Made by a program: the position numbers and the translations under genes. A stretch of DNA of 64,000 nucleotides from Caldinitratiruptor microaerophilus (GTDB lineage Bacteria; Bacillota; Sulfobacillia; Symbiobacteriales; ZC4RG38): positions 186,001-250,000 of the forward strand of contig NZ_AP025628.1 of the NCBI RefSeq assembly GCF_025999835.1, written 5' to 3'. The notes below the pieces were generated by a model that was not told the DNA's origin, made no database searches, and saw only the letters and a list, made by a program, of their open reading frames with translations. This document shows positions 17,455-25,668 of this stretch, one piece after another (position 1 is the stretch's first letter; the number at the start of each line of letters is the position of its first letter).

Positions 17455-17880
17455 GTGAAGAAGGTGCTGGTGGCGACGGACGGCTCGGAGCACGCGGAGA
17501 AGGCGCTCCGGTGGGCCCTGGACTATGGCAGGCGGTGCGGTGCCGAACTGCACGTGGTCACGGTGGTACCGGCGCTCACGCCGATCCCGGGCAGCCCCGG
17601 TATCCCCGAGTACGACCGGTACATGGAGGCCGCCCTGGCGGAGGCCGAGCGTCTCCTGGCCGGCATCCGGGAGCGACTGGCGGAGGGCGGCGCGGCGGTG
17701 CAGGTGCACAGCGGGACCGGTCGCCCCTCCCAGGAGATCCTGCGGACGGCCGAGTCCATCGGGGCCGACCTGATCGTGGTCGGGAGTCGCGGGCTCAGCC
17801 GCCTCGAGGGGGCCATCCTGGGCAGCGTGAGCACGGAGGTCGTGCACCTGTCCCGGATCCCCGTCGTCGTCGTGCGTTGA
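17455..17880 (+). CDS. Universal stress protein (UspA family)
   Basis: A 141-residue single-domain USP. It starts KKVLVATDGSEHAEKALRWA and ends with the ATP-binding signature GADLIVVGSRGLSRLEGAILGSVS (G-2x-G-9x-G-S), then SRIPVVVVR, so it is probably the ATP-binding type. GTG 17455 is used because GGGAGGC lies about eight bases upstream. It is monocistronic, between the divergent arsR-type gene and the cobalamin riboswitch. Confidence 0.93.
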   Translation: MKKVLVATDGSEHAEKALRWALDYGRRCGAELHVVTVVPALTPIPGSPGIPEYDRYMEAALAEAERLLAGIRERLAEGGAAVQVHSGTGRPSQEILRTAESIGADLIVVGSRGLSRLEGAILGSVSTEVVHLSRIPVVVVR

Positions 17881-17906
17881 GGCGCCGGCCCGGCGGCCGG
17901 GGCCAC

Positions 17907-17936
17907 TTGTTTCCACGGAGCAGCAACACCTATAAT
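17907..17936 (+). promoter_or_regulatory. Promoter of the cobalamin operon
   Basis: TTGTTT (17907-17912), an 18-base spacer and a perfect TATAAT (17931-17936). Transcription would start about 15 bases before the riboswitch aptamer. Confidence 0.65.
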
Positions 17937-17944
17937 GAATGACG

Positions 17945-18128
17945 GTGAGTGCAACGACCGGGTGTTCCCGCTGCAGCGGGGGCCAAGAGGGAAGTCCGGT
18001 GTAGCCGGTTGACGGCGAGTCCGGCGCGGTCCCGCCACTGTGACCGGGGAGCCCCGCACGGAGCCCACTGGCTCAGGCCGGGAAGGGGTGCGGGGGCGAG
18101 GATCCGGGAGCCAGGAGACCTGCCCGGG
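17945..18128 (+). promoter_or_regulatory. Cobalamin (adenosylcobalamin) riboswitch
   Basis: The leader carries the class hallmarks in order: GGGAAGTCCGGTG, then CCCGCCACTGTGACCGG (the B12-box core) and AGCCAGGAGACCTGCC near 18110-18125. They are spaced as in cobalamin riboswitches. A strong terminator follows at 18207, so coenzyme B12 binding probably ends transcription before btuF. The downstream genes are all for cobinamide/cobalamin uptake and nucleotide-loop assembly, which agrees with the ligand. Confidence 0.92.
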
Positions 18129-18206
18129 TCGTTCACGGGCCCGCCTTCGCGGAGAGGGAGGTCCGTCGGGCTGCCGTCGGCGGTCCGTGCGGCGCGTGCC
18201 CGCATC

Positions 18207-18248
18207 GGGCGCCCCGGTCTCGAAGGCCGGGGCGCCCGTCCCGTTTTC
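18207..18248 (+). terminator. Riboswitch-controlled terminator
   Basis: An 11-bp perfect stem GGGCGCCCCGG/CCGGGGCGCCC with a 9-base loop, followed by GTCCCGTTTT. It lies between the cobalamin aptamer and the btuF start, as expected for an attenuation-type expression platform. Confidence 0.75.
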
Positions 18249-18299
18249 CGCATCCGGAGGGCGGGGTGCCCCTCACATCGCCGGGCGGAGGGATGACCC

Positions 18300-19319
18300 T
18301 TGCCGGAAGGAATGCGCCGTAAGTCCGTTGCCCTGCTGGCCGTTCTGGTCGCCGTCCTTGCTCTCGTGACCGCCTGCTCGGGCCCACCCCGTCCGTCCGG
18401 GAAGGACGGGACCTCCGGCGCCGCCGCACAGGAGACCACGGGGGCCCCCGGGGGTGGTGCCGCTGCCGAGGCCGCCCGCACTTCGTACCCCCTCACCGTC
18501 CAGGATGACGCCGGTCGCACCGTCACGATCCGCTCCCGCCCCGAGCGCATCCTCTCCCTCGCGCCCAGCAACACGGAGATCCTCTTCGCCGTGGGTGCGG
18601 GCGACCGGGTGGTCGGGCGCACCGACTACTGCGACTACCCGCCGGAGGCGCAGAAGGTCCCCAGCGTGGGCGGCATCGTCGACCCCAACGTGGAGAAGAT
18701 GGTTTCGCTCAAGCCTGACGTGGTCTTCATGATCGGCGGCAGCGAGCCGCTGCGGCAGAAGCTCGAGGGCGACCTCGGCATGACAGCCGTCGTGCTCGAC
18801 CCGAAGACCCTGGACGAGGTGTACGCCAAGATCCGCCTAGTCGGCCGCATCGTGGACAAGACGGCCGAGGCGGAGCAGGTGGTCGCCCGGATGCAGGAGC
18901 GGGTCGCGGCGATCGAGGCCCGGGTGCGGGACATCCCGCCGTCCGAGCGACCCACCGTCTTCTACGAGGTGTGGCCGGATCCCCTCATGACGGCCGGCCC
19001 CGGCAGCTTCATCGACGACCTGATCCGGCGGGCGGGGGGCGTCAACGTCGCCGCCGACGCCGGCCAGCCCTGGGCGCAGTACAGCCTCGAGGCTGTCATC
19101 AAGCACGACCCCGCCGTGATCCTGACGCCCTCTGCGGAGAGCGGGAAGGCCCTGAAGGATCGGGCGAGGCCCGGATGGGAGAAGATCCGTGCCGTGCGCG
19201 AGGGGCGGGTGTACGTGCTCCCGGACCAGAACGTGGTGTCGCGGCCCGGACCCCGCCTGGTGGACGGCCTGGAGCAGATCGCGCGCCTCCTCCACCCGGA
19301 CCGCTTCCCGCAGGGGTGA
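18300..19319 (+). CDS. btuF: Cobalamin/cobinamide ABC transporter substrate-binding lipoprotein (BtuF-like)
   Basis: Extracytoplasmic binding protein of 339 residues. It has a lipoprotein signal peptide with lipobox LVTAC, then a Gly/Ala-rich linker. The BtuF/FhuD-type helical-backbone fold follows, with RILSLAPSNTEILFAVGAGDRVVGRTDYCDYP and GGIVDPNVEKMVSLKPDVVF. The GPGSFIDDLIRRAGGVNVA segment is typical of B12/iron-chelate binding proteins. TTG 18300 has GGAGGG at good spacing; ATG 18312 is an alternative. The riboswitch upstream supports a corrinoid rather than a siderophore. Confidence 0.92.
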   Translation: MPEGMRRKSVALLAVLVAVLALVTACSGPPRPSGKDGTSGAAAQETTGAPGGGAAAEAARTSYPLTVQDDAGRTVTIRSRPERILSLAPSNTEILFAVGAGDRVVGRTDYCDYPPEAQKVPSVGGIVDPNVEKMVSLKPDVVFMIGGSEPLRQKLEGDLGMTAVVLDPKTLDEVYAKIRLVGRIVDKTAEAEQVVARMQERVAAIEARVRDIPPSERPTVFYEVWPDPLMTAGPGSFIDDLIRRAGGVNVAADAGQPWAQYSLEAVIKHDPAVILTPSAESGKALKDRARPGWEKIRAVREGRVYVLPDQNVVSRPGPRLVDGLEQIARLLHPDRFPQG

Positions 19320-20326
19320 GGGCTGTGACGCCCCGCGTGCGCGGGCCGCTCGCCCTGGGGATCGCCGCGGGGGTCCTGGTGGCCACGCTCCTGACCGGTG
19401 CGGCGGTCGGGGCCGTACCGGTACCGCTCGGGCTCCTCCTCCGTCCGCAGGATCCCGCCGCGGCGATCCTCATCCAGGTCCGTCTTCCCCGCGTGCTCCT
19501 GGGCGCCGTGACCGGCATGTCCCTCGCCCTGGCGGGTGCGGCCTTCCAGGGCCTCTTCCGCAACCCGATGGCCGACCCGTCCGTGGTGGGGGTCTCGGCC
19601 GGCGCCTCGCTGGGCGCGACCCTCGTCCTCACGCTCGCCGGGAAGTCGCCCGGCCTGGTGCCTCTAGCCTCCGTGCCCGCCGCGGCCTTCCTGGGTGGCC
19701 TTCTGGCGGTCTGGACGGTCTGGCGGCTGGCTGCGGCCGGCGGCCGGGTCCCGATCCTGGGGCTCCTCCTCGCCGGGGTCGCCGTCGGTTCGCTGGCGAT
19801 GGCGATCGTCTCCCTCCTCATCCTGAGCGACCCGGACCGGGCGGGGGAGATCGTCTTCTGGCTGGTGGGGAGCCTGAGCGCGGCGAGCTGGAAGAAGGTC
19901 GCCGTGGCGGCGCCCTGGTCGGCGGCCGGCCTCTTCGTCCTGCTCGCCCACCGCCGGCAGCTGAACGCGTTCCTGCTGGGCGAGGAGACCGCCCACCTGC
20001 TCGGGGTGGAGGTCGAGGCCGCGAAGCGCTGGATCTTCCTCGCCGGCTCGGGCCTCGTGGCCGCGGCGGTGGCCTTCACGGGCAACATCGCCTTCGTGGG
20101 GCTGGTCGTCCCCCACGCCACCCGGCTCCTGGTGGGCCCGGACCACCGCTACCTGCTGCCGGTGGCGTCCCTGCTGGGCGGGGCCGCCCTGGTGGCCGCC
20201 GACACCCTGGCCCGGACCCTCGCGGCGCCGGCCGAGCTGCCGGTCGGGGTGATCATGTCCCTCGCCGGCACCCCGGTCTTCCTGTACCTCGTCCGCCGGC
20301 GGCTCCAGCCGGCGACCAGCCTGTGA
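19316..20326 (+). CDS. btuC: Corrinoid ABC transporter permease (BtuC-like)
   Basis: A 336-residue FecCD/BtuC-family permease with about ten transmembrane helices. Signature segments are VRLPRVLLGAVTGMSLALAG, FQGLFRNPMADPSVVGVSAG and NIAFVGLVVPHATRLLVGPD. GTG 19316 overlaps the btuF stop (GTGA); another GTG lies at 19325. It forms the membrane channel with the BtuD-like ATPase. Confidence 0.94.
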   Translation: MRAVTPRVRGPLALGIAAGVLVATLLTGAAVGAVPVPLGLLLRPQDPAAAILIQVRLPRVLLGAVTGMSLALAGAAFQGLFRNPMADPSVVGVSAGASLGATLVLTLAGKSPGLVPLASVPAAAFLGGLLAVWTVWRLAAAGGRVPILGLLLAGVAVGSLAMAIVSLLILSDPDRAGEIVFWLVGSLSAASWKKVAVAAPWSAAGLFVLLAHRRQLNAFLLGEETAHLLGVEVEAAKRWIFLAGSGLVAAAVAFTGNIAFVGLVVPHATRLLVGPDHRYLLPVASLLGGAALVAADTLARTLAAPAELPVGVIMSLAGTPVFLYLVRRRLQPATSL

Positions 20327-20367
20327 CTGCGCCCCGGGTGCCCCGGGCGGCGGGAGGGGAGTCTCCC

Positions 20368-21189
20368 ATGCCGAGAAGCGAGACCGCACAGGCCCACATC
20401 CAGGTCCTGGGTGTCAGTTGCGCCTACGGCGCCCATCCCGTGCTCGCCGGGGTGACCCTGCAGGTGCGGCGGGGGGAGTTCGCGGGCATCGTCGGCCCGA
20501 ACGGGTCGGGCAAGACGACCCTCCTGCGGGCGATCGCCCGGGTGCTCGCCCCGACCGCGGGCTCCGTGCTCGTCGACGGCCGTGACGTCGCCCGCCTCGG
20601 CGCCCGGGCGCTGGCGCGGGAGATCGGCGCGGTGGCCCAGGACACCGCGGTCCCGTTCGACTTCACCGTGGAGGAGATCGTGCAGATGGGCCGCCTGCCC
20701 CACCTCGGGCCGCTCCAGGCCGAGGGACCCCGTGACCGGCAGGCCGTCGAGCGGGCGCTGGCGCTCACCCGGACCGATGCGCTCCGGGACCGGCCGGTCA
20801 CCGGCCTGAGCGGCGGCGAGCGGCAACGGGTCCTCCTGGCCCGGGCGCTGGCGCAGGAGCCCCGGATTCTCCTCCTGGACGAGCCGACGGCCCACCTCGA
20901 CGTCGGCCACCAGGTGGAGGTCATGGACCTCATCTGGCGGCTCAACCGGACCGCCGGCGTCACCGTGCTGGCGGTTCTTCACGACCTCAACCTGGCCGCC
21001 CAGTACTGCGACCGGCTCTTCCTGCTCAGCGGCGGCCGCCTCCTGGCCGCCGGCACGCCGGCGGAGGTGCTCACGGAGACCTGGATCCGCACCGCGTACG
21101 GCGCCCACACGGTGATCGTCCGCCATCCCCGCACGGGTTGCCCCCAGGTCCTGCCCCTGGCAGGGGATGCCGTCCGGGTCGTGGGGTGA
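20368..21189 (+). CDS. btuD: Corrinoid ABC transporter ATPase (BtuD-like)
   Basis: A 273-residue nucleotide-binding subunit. Walker A is GPNGSGKTT, Q-loop AVAQDTAVPFDFTVEEIV, signature LSGGERQR, Walker B ILLLDEPTAHLD, H-loop LAVLHDLNLAAQYCD. Q-loop and D-loop resemble the FecE/BtuD group. ATG 20368 follows GGGAGGGGAG. The C-terminal tail carries VIVRHPRTGCPQVLPL, also found in other Firmicutes members. Confidence 0.94.
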   Translation: MPRSETAQAHIQVLGVSCAYGAHPVLAGVTLQVRRGEFAGIVGPNGSGKTTLLRAIARVLAPTAGSVLVDGRDVARLGARALAREIGAVAQDTAVPFDFTVEEIVQMGRLPHLGPLQAEGPRDRQAVERALALTRTDALRDRPVTGLSGGERQRVLLARALAQEPRILLLDEPTAHLDVGHQVEVMDLIWRLNRTAGVTVLAVLHDLNLAAQYCDRLFLLSGGRLLAAGTPAEVLTETWIRTAYGAHTVIVRHPRTGCPQVLPLAGDAVRVVG

Positions 21190-21830
21190 CGCCGGTGCTG
21201 AGCCTGGTCCTGGGCGGCGCCCGCAGCGGGAAGAGCCGCTTCGCGATCGAGCTGGCCGCTCGCAGCGGCTCCCGCGTGGTCTACGTGGCGACCGGCGTGG
21301 TGACCGACCCCGAGATGGCCGTCCGGGTGGCCCGCCACCGTGCTGCCCGGCCCCCGGGGTGGGTCACGGTGGAAGAGCCCCTGGAACCGTCGGTGGCCGT
21401 GCGCCGGCACGCGGCGGCGGACGCGGTGGTGGTGGACTGCCTGGGCTTCGCCGTCAGCAACCGGCTCCTGGCGCTGTGGAGGGAGCCCCAGGGCCCCCCG
21501 GTCGCCGACCCGCAGGTCCTGGAGCAGGTCGAGGGGGCCGTGCTGGCGGAGGCCCGCGCCCTGGCGGAGGCGGCCCGGGCGGCGGCCGCGCATGTGATCG
21601 TGGTCTCCAACGAGGTCGGCCTGGGGCCGGTGCCGGAGAGCGCCCTCGGCCGGGCGTTCCGGGATCTCCTGGGGCTGGCCAACCAGGCGGTGGCCGCCGC
21701 GGCGGACGCGGTGTACGTCACCTGGGCCGGCATCCCCGTGGAGGTGAAGGCGTTGGACGCCCGGCGCCTGCAACGGAGTGGCGCGGACCCCGGGGCCCCC
21801 GCCGTCGCGCCGGGCCCGGCGGAGGGGTGA
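21186..21830 (+). CDS. cobU: Adenosylcobinamide kinase/adenosylcobinamide-phosphate guanylyltransferase
   Basis: CobU/CobP phosphorylates adenosylcobinamide and transfers GMP to give AdoCbi-GDP, the penultimate step of nucleotide-loop assembly. The 214 residues begin LVLGGARSGKSRFAIELA with the P-loop. YVATGVVTDPEMAVRVARHRA carries the histidine that takes up GMP, and VVDCLGFAVSN and VIVVSNEVGLGPVPE follow. GTG 21186 overlaps the btuD stop; GTG 21195 is also possible. Confidence 0.94.
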   Translation: MTPVLSLVLGGARSGKSRFAIELAARSGSRVVYVATGVVTDPEMAVRVARHRAARPPGWVTVEEPLEPSVAVRRHAAADAVVVDCLGFAVSNRLLALWREPQGPPVADPQVLEQVEGAVLAEARALAEAARAAAAHVIVVSNEVGLGPVPESALGRAFRDLLGLANQAVAAAADAVYVTWAGIPVEVKALDARRLQRSGADPGAPAVAPGPAEG

Positions 21831-21833
21831 GCC

Positions 21834-22613
21834 GTGCGGCGAAGCGGGTGGACGCGCGCGCTCACGGGCGCCGCGCTGGCGGTGCGATTCCTCACCCGCC
21901 TCCCGGTTCCCCTGCCGGCGGGGGAGCGGATGGGTCTCGGCGCCGCGGTCCCGTGGTTCCCGCTGGCGGGGGCGGCCGCCGGCCTCGCCGCGGCTGCCAC
22001 CGACGCGGCGCTCGGGCTCTTCTTCCCCGTGCCGGTCCGGTCGGCGGGCGCGACCCTGGCAGCGGTGCTGGTCACCGGCGCCCTGCACCTCGACGGCCTC
22101 ATGGACACCGCCGACGGGCTGGGCGGGTCCGGCGGCGACCGGGAGCGGGCGCTGGCCATCATGCGGGACAGCCGGGTCGGGGCGATGGGGGCCGCCGCAG
22201 GTGCCCTGGCGCTTCTCCTCCGGTACGCCCTGGTGAGCGCGCTGGCCGCGCAGGCGCCCGGCGGACGGGCCGGCGCCCTCGTCGCCGCGGCGGCGCTCGG
22301 CCGGTGGGGCATCGTGCTGGCCGCCTGGGGCCGGCCGCCCGCCCGGGCGGGCCTGGGCAGCCAGCTGCAGGAGGGGTTTTCCCCGGCGGGGGCGGTGGGA
22401 GCGGCCGTGCTGGCGGCGCTGCTGAGCGCCGGGGCCGGGGCCGGGCGAGGGCTCCTGGCCTTCGGCGTGGCGAGCGCGACGGCCGCCGCCCTGGCGGCAT
22501 GGCTCGGGCGGCGGCTCGGCGGATACACGGGTGATACGCTGGGGGCCACCGCGGAGGTGACCGAACTGGCCGCGCTGGCGGCCCTGGCGGCCCGGTGGCC
22601 GCCGGCCCCCTGA
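21834..22613 (+). CDS. cobS: Adenosylcobinamide-GDP ribazoletransferase (cobalamin synthase)
   Basis: Joins AdoCbi-GDP with alpha-ribazole to complete cobalamin, in the membrane. The 259 residues are mostly hydrophobic helices and contain the family motif LHLDGLMDTADGLGG (acidic, Mg2+-binding) followed by ALAIMRDSRVGAMG. The C-terminal RRLGGYTGDTLGATAEVTEL is the second conserved segment. It starts 3 bases after cobU and ends the riboswitch-controlled operon. Confidence 0.94.
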   Translation: MRRSGWTRALTGAALAVRFLTRLPVPLPAGERMGLGAAVPWFPLAGAAAGLAAAATDAALGLFFPVPVRSAGATLAAVLVTGALHLDGLMDTADGLGGSGGDRERALAIMRDSRVGAMGAAAGALALLLRYALVSALAAQAPGGRAGALVAAAALGRWGIVLAAWGRPPARAGLGSQLQEGFSPAGAVGAAVLAALLSAGAGAGRGLLAFGVASATAAALAAWLGRRLGGYTGDTLGATAEVTELAALAALAARWPPAP

Positions 22614-22625
22614 GCGCGGAGCGGG

Positions 22626-22883
22626 CTAGGCGCGCCGGCGCTGCAGGGCCGGCCAGAGGCGTTCGAGCACCGCGAGCACCTGGCCCAGGTTGCCCTTCAG
22701 TGTGACCGTGCCGGTGGAATCGCCGGGCAGGCCGGCCACACAGTGAACTTCCACGCGCACCTCCATGCCGTCGAGGACCCCGTCGGCCTCGACCACGCTC
22801 TCCAGGAGGTTGACCGGCGTCTCGGCGACCCGCATGCCCCGCGTCCGGCAGGCACCGACCAGGTCGGACTTCCCTTCGATCAA
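22626..22883 (-). CDS. Small hypothetical protein
   Basis: An 85-residue ORF, not recognised. TTG 22881-22883 is chosen because GAGGGGGAAAA lies eight bases upstream; a longer ATG start at 22922 is possible. The sequence reads like a small alpha/beta protein (ETPVNLLESVVEADGV, GMEVRVEVHCVAGLPG, GNLGQVLAVLERLWPAL). It converges on cobS with a 12-base gap and is followed by no clear terminator. Codon use resembles its neighbours. Confidence 0.5.
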   Translation of the reverse strand: MIEGKSDLVGACRTRGMRVAETPVNLLESVVEADGVLDGMEVRVEVHCVAGLPGDSTGTVTLKGNLGQVLAVLERLWPALQRRRA

Positions 22884-23058
22884 GGGTTTTCCCCCTCGCC
22901 ATCGACGCGAACCGATGCCCACATTGTAGCCTCCCGGGTGGCTGCAGTGGAGTCTTGCGCCGCCCGGCGGTTGCTGGTAAAATCCGCGCTCGGCGAGGGC
23001 GCGGCCTCACGCAAATGCAACAGGTCGCGCACGTTCTGCGGGGTGTTGTTGCACCCAG

Positions 23059-23087
23059 TTGACAAGGCGGGTACTGCCTGTTAGCCT
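23059..23087 (+). promoter_or_regulatory. Promoter of the riboswitch leader
   Basis: A perfect TTGACA (23059-23064), a 17-base spacer and TAGCCT (23082-23087), just upstream of the c-di-GMP-type aptamer. Confidence 0.55.
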
Positions 23088-23124
23088 GGGAACTGGAAAG
23101 CGAGCCGGGCTGTCGCCCGGAAGC

Positions 23125-23240
23125 CAGAACGCACCGGCCCGAAACGGCAAACCCGGCGAAAGCCGGGGGCGCAAAGTCACCGGTCTACCGTCCGGGGCCG
23201 TTCCCCCAGCGGCCCCGGGCCACGACAGCGGGACTGCCGA
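23125..23240 (+). promoter_or_regulatory. Cyclic di-GMP-I (GEMM-I) riboswitch
   Basis: The GEMM-I core is readable. GGCAAACC (23146-23153) is followed by a GAAA-capped stem CGGC/GCCG, then GGGGCGCAAAGTCACCGGTCTACC (23166-23189), matching the GACGCAAAGCC-CCGG-CTA consensus. A P3 stem CCGGGGCCG/CGGCCCCGG (23192-23218) and a closing CAGCGGGACTG follow. A terminator hairpin lies about 10 bases later. The ligand could be c-di-GMP or, in variants, cGAMP; the discriminating base was not assigned with certainty. The nearest downstream gene is pdp. Confidence 0.75.
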
Positions 23241-23251
23241 AGGCCAGGCGC

Positions 23252-23285
23252 CACCCCTGTGGCACCGGCCACAGGGGCTTTTCGC
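23252..23285 (+). terminator. Terminator after the c-di-GMP-type aptamer
   Basis: Stem CCCCTGTGG/CCACAGGGG with loop CACCGG, followed by CTTTTC. It is the probable expression platform of the riboswitch. Confidence 0.75.
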
Positions 23286-23538
23286 TGGTACGCCGAGGAC
23301 GCCACGGGCAGGGCGGGGCGGCCGCGGCCAGCCGGGGAGCTTTCCGGAACGCAGCCCCCTTTCTGTTCCCTCTTCTTCCTCACCCGGAGACGCTCGCCCT
23401 GGCTCCCCCCACCCGGGCGGGCGGAAACCGGGGGACTCGCGGGCGGATCCGTCCCCTCCGGATCTGCCTGTCTTGTTTTTCCGGGGTGCGGTACCATCGA
23501 GGGTAGGCGGATGGAAACGCCCTTGGGGGGTTCGGCGG
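23286..23538 (+). other. Long leader between riboswitch terminator and pdp
   Basis: About 250 bases without a supported gene. Pyrimidine-rich tracts occur near 23358-23420 and a short T-run near 23472. It may carry a second promoter for pdp or be a 5' UTR. Confidence 0.4.
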
Positions 23539-24867
23539 ATGCGGGTCTACGACATCCTGTACAAGAAGCGCCACGGCGGGGAACTGTCGGCGGAGGAGAT
23601 CGAGTTCCTCGTCAGCGGCTATGCCCGGGGAGAGGTGCCGGACTACCAGATGGCGGCGTGGGCCATGGCCGTCTGCGTCCGGGGGATGACCGACCGGGAG
23701 ACCGCGGACCTGACCATGGCCATGGTCCGGTCGGGGGCGACGGTCGACCTGCGCGCGATCCGGGGGGTGAAGGTGGACAAGCACTCCACGGGCGGGGTGG
23801 GCGACACGACCTCGCTCGTCCTCGTGCCCCTGGTCGCCGCGTGCGGGGTGCCCGTCGCCAAGATGTCGGGCCGGGGGCTCGGCCACACCGGCGGGACCAT
23901 CGACAAGCTGGAGTCGATCCCCGGGTTCCGGGTCGAACTGCCGGCGCAGGCCCTGGCGGATCAGGTGAACCGCATCGGCTGCGCCATCGCCGCGGCCACC
24001 GCCGACCTGGTGCCTGCGGACAAGAAGCTCTACGCCTTGCGGGACGTGACCGCCACGGTCGACAGCATCCCCCTCATCGCCGCGAGCGTCATGTCGAAGA
24101 AGATCGCCGGCGGCGCCGACGCCATCGTCCTCGACGTCAAGACCGGCGACGGCGCGTTCGTCCGCACCCCGGACGAGGCGTTCGAGCTGGCGCGGACCAT
24201 GGTGGCGATCGGCACCCGGGCCGGCCGCCAGACCGTGGCCTATGTCACGGGGATGGACCAGCCGCTGGGCTATGCCGTGGGCAACGCCCTGGAGGTCGCC
24301 GAGGCGGTGGAGACCCTGCGCGGGTTCGGCCCGCCGGACCTCGAGGAGCTCTGCCTGGTCCTGGGTAGCGAGATGCTGCGCCTGGGTGGCGCCGCGGCCA
24401 CCGCGGAGGAGGCCCGGGCGGCCCTCAAGCGGGCCCTCCGCTCCGGCCGGGCCCTCGACAAGCTGCGGGAGCTGGTGCAGGCCCAGGGCGGCGACGTGAG
24501 CTACGTGAACCAGCCGGTCAAGTTGCCCCGGGCCCCGGTCATCCGGGAGGTGCCGGCGCCCGCCGCCGGGTACGTGAGCGCGATCCGCGCGCTGGAGGTC
24601 GGCCTCACGGCGATGTTCCTCGGGGCCGGCCGCGCCCGGAAGGAGGACGTCATCGACCTCTCCGCCGGGGTGCTGCTGCGCAAGAAGGTCGGCGACCGGG
24701 TCGAGGCGGGCGAGGCGCTGGCGGAGGTGCACGCGCCCGACCCCGACCGGGCCGCGGAAGCGGCGCGCCGGATCGCCGCCGCGTACGTCATCGGGCCGGA
24801 GGCGCCCCCGGCCCAGCCGCTCGTCTACGGGCGGGTGACCGCCGCGGGGGTCGAGCGGTACGGGTGA
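23539..24867 (+). CDS. pdp: Pyrimidine-nucleoside phosphorylase
   Basis: Phosphorolyses thymidine, uridine or deoxyuridine to base and (deoxy)ribose 1-phosphate for salvage. The 442 residues show the thymidine-phosphorylase signature KVDKHSTGGVGDTTSLVLVPL, the KMSGRGLGHTGGTIDKLESI segment and VMSKKIAGGADAIVLDVKTGDGAF. The C-terminal PYNP domain carries KVGDRVEAGEALAEVH. Length is typical of Firmicutes Pdp. ATG 23539 begins directly at the conserved RVYDILYKKRHGG. The c-di-GMP-type leader about 250 bases upstream is unusual for this gene. Confidence 0.95.
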   Translation: MRVYDILYKKRHGGELSAEEIEFLVSGYARGEVPDYQMAAWAMAVCVRGMTDRETADLTMAMVRSGATVDLRAIRGVKVDKHSTGGVGDTTSLVLVPLVAACGVPVAKMSGRGLGHTGGTIDKLESIPGFRVELPAQALADQVNRIGCAIAAATADLVPADKKLYALRDVTATVDSIPLIAASVMSKKIAGGADAIVLDVKTGDGAFVRTPDEAFELARTMVAIGTRAGRQTVAYVTGMDQPLGYAVGNALEVAEAVETLRGFGPPDLEELCLVLGSEMLRLGGAAATAEEARAALKRALRSGRALDKLRELVQAQGGDVSYVNQPVKLPRAPVIREVPAPAAGYVSAIRALEVGLTAMFLGAGRARKEDVIDLSAGVLLRKKVGDRVEAGEALAEVHAPDPDRAAEAARRIAAAYVIGPEAPPAQPLVYGRVTAAGVERYG

Positions 24868-24888
24868 TCCGGACCCTAAATGCACTGG

Positions 24889-24915
24889 GGCCGGCGAGCA
24901 CGCGCCTCGCCGGCC
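24889..24915. terminator. Bidirectional terminator between pdp and crp-type gene
   Basis: A perfect 10-bp stem GGCCGGCGAG/CTCGCCGGCC with a 7-base loop, 22 bases after pdp and 24 bases from the convergent regulator stop. Confidence 0.7.
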
Positions 24916-24938
24916 TCGTTCCGTCTCTTGTCGCCCCC

Positions 24939-25619
24939 TCAGTCGAGGTAGCGCTTCAGCTGCTCTTCCCGGACGATCATCACGTCGCCCTCCCGGACCT
25001 CGATGGCCCCCTCGCGGCGGAAGTCGCCCAGAACCCGCGTCACCGTCTCCCGGGAGGCGCCGATGAGCCCGCCGATCTCCTGGTGGGTGAGGTCCAGCTT
25101 CATCCGGACCCCGCCCGGAACCTTCTCGCCGTGTTCCCGTGCGTGCTGGAGGAGGAGCGCGGCGAGGCGCTGCTGCACCCCGGACACGGACAGGCCGTGC
25201 ACGCGGTCCTGCGCCTGCCGGAGGCGCCAGGCCACCGTGCCCATGGTCCGGGCCGCCAGGGAGGGGATCTCTTCCAGCAGTGCGTGCAGGTCGTCCGCGC
25301 GGATCATCCAGATCAGCGAGTCCTCCACGGCCTGGGCGCTGGCCGGGTACGGCGAGCGGTCCAGGGCGACCACGAGGCCGAAGACCTGGTTGTCGGTCCA
25401 GATCGCGATGATCTGCTCGCGTCCCTCCGGCGAGACCCGGTACACCTTGACGCGTCCGTGGCGGACGAAGTACACGGCCTCGCCCGGTTCGCCCTCGCTG
25501 AAGATGACGGAGCCCTTCCGGTAGCGCCGCTCGTGCACGCAGGCCGCGACCCGCCGGAGCTCCTCGTCGCTGAGGCCGGCGAACATCGCGATGTCCCGCA
25601 GCGCTCCGGGCTCGAGCAT
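24939..25619 (-). CDS. Crp/Fnr-family transcriptional regulator
   Basis: A 226-residue regulator. The cyclic-nucleotide-binding domain (about 15-125) contains KGSVIFSEGEPGEAVYFVRHGRVKVYR, and a long dimerisation helix follows. The C-terminal winged helix includes LTHQEIGGLIGASRETVTRVLGDFRREG. No N-terminal cysteine cluster is present, so it is not an Fe-S FNR; the canonical cAMP-binding Arg/Ser are not evident, so the ligand is unknown. ATG 25617-25619 has GGAGGAG upstream and is preferred over a start 7 codons earlier. It is divergent from the acoR-type gene. Confidence 0.93.
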   Translation of the reverse strand: MLEPGALRDIAMFAGLSDEELRRVAACVHERRYRKGSVIFSEGEPGEAVYFVRHGRVKVYRVSPEGREQIIAIWTDNQVFGLVVALDRSPYPASAQAVEDSLIWMIRADDLHALLEEIPSLAARTMGTVAWRLRQAQDRVHGLSVSGVQQRLAALLLQHAREHGEKVPGGVRMKLDLTHQEIGGLIGASRETVTRVLGDFRREGAIEVREGDVMIVREEQLKRYLD

Positions 25620-25639
25620 GCTGGCTCTCCTCCGGCCCA

Positions 25640-25668
25640 ATCATAACCAAGCGGGTCTCTGCGGTCCA
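25640..25668 (-). promoter_or_regulatory. Promoter of the crp-type gene
   Basis: On the minus strand, TGGACC (25663-25668), a 17-base spacer and TATGAT (25640-25645) precede the gene by about 20 bases. Confidence 0.45.

Noticed and set aside
17881-17905. Terminator directly after the universal stress gene
   Set aside because: GC-rich self-complementary DNA is present, but no stable stem with loop and T-run could be drawn.
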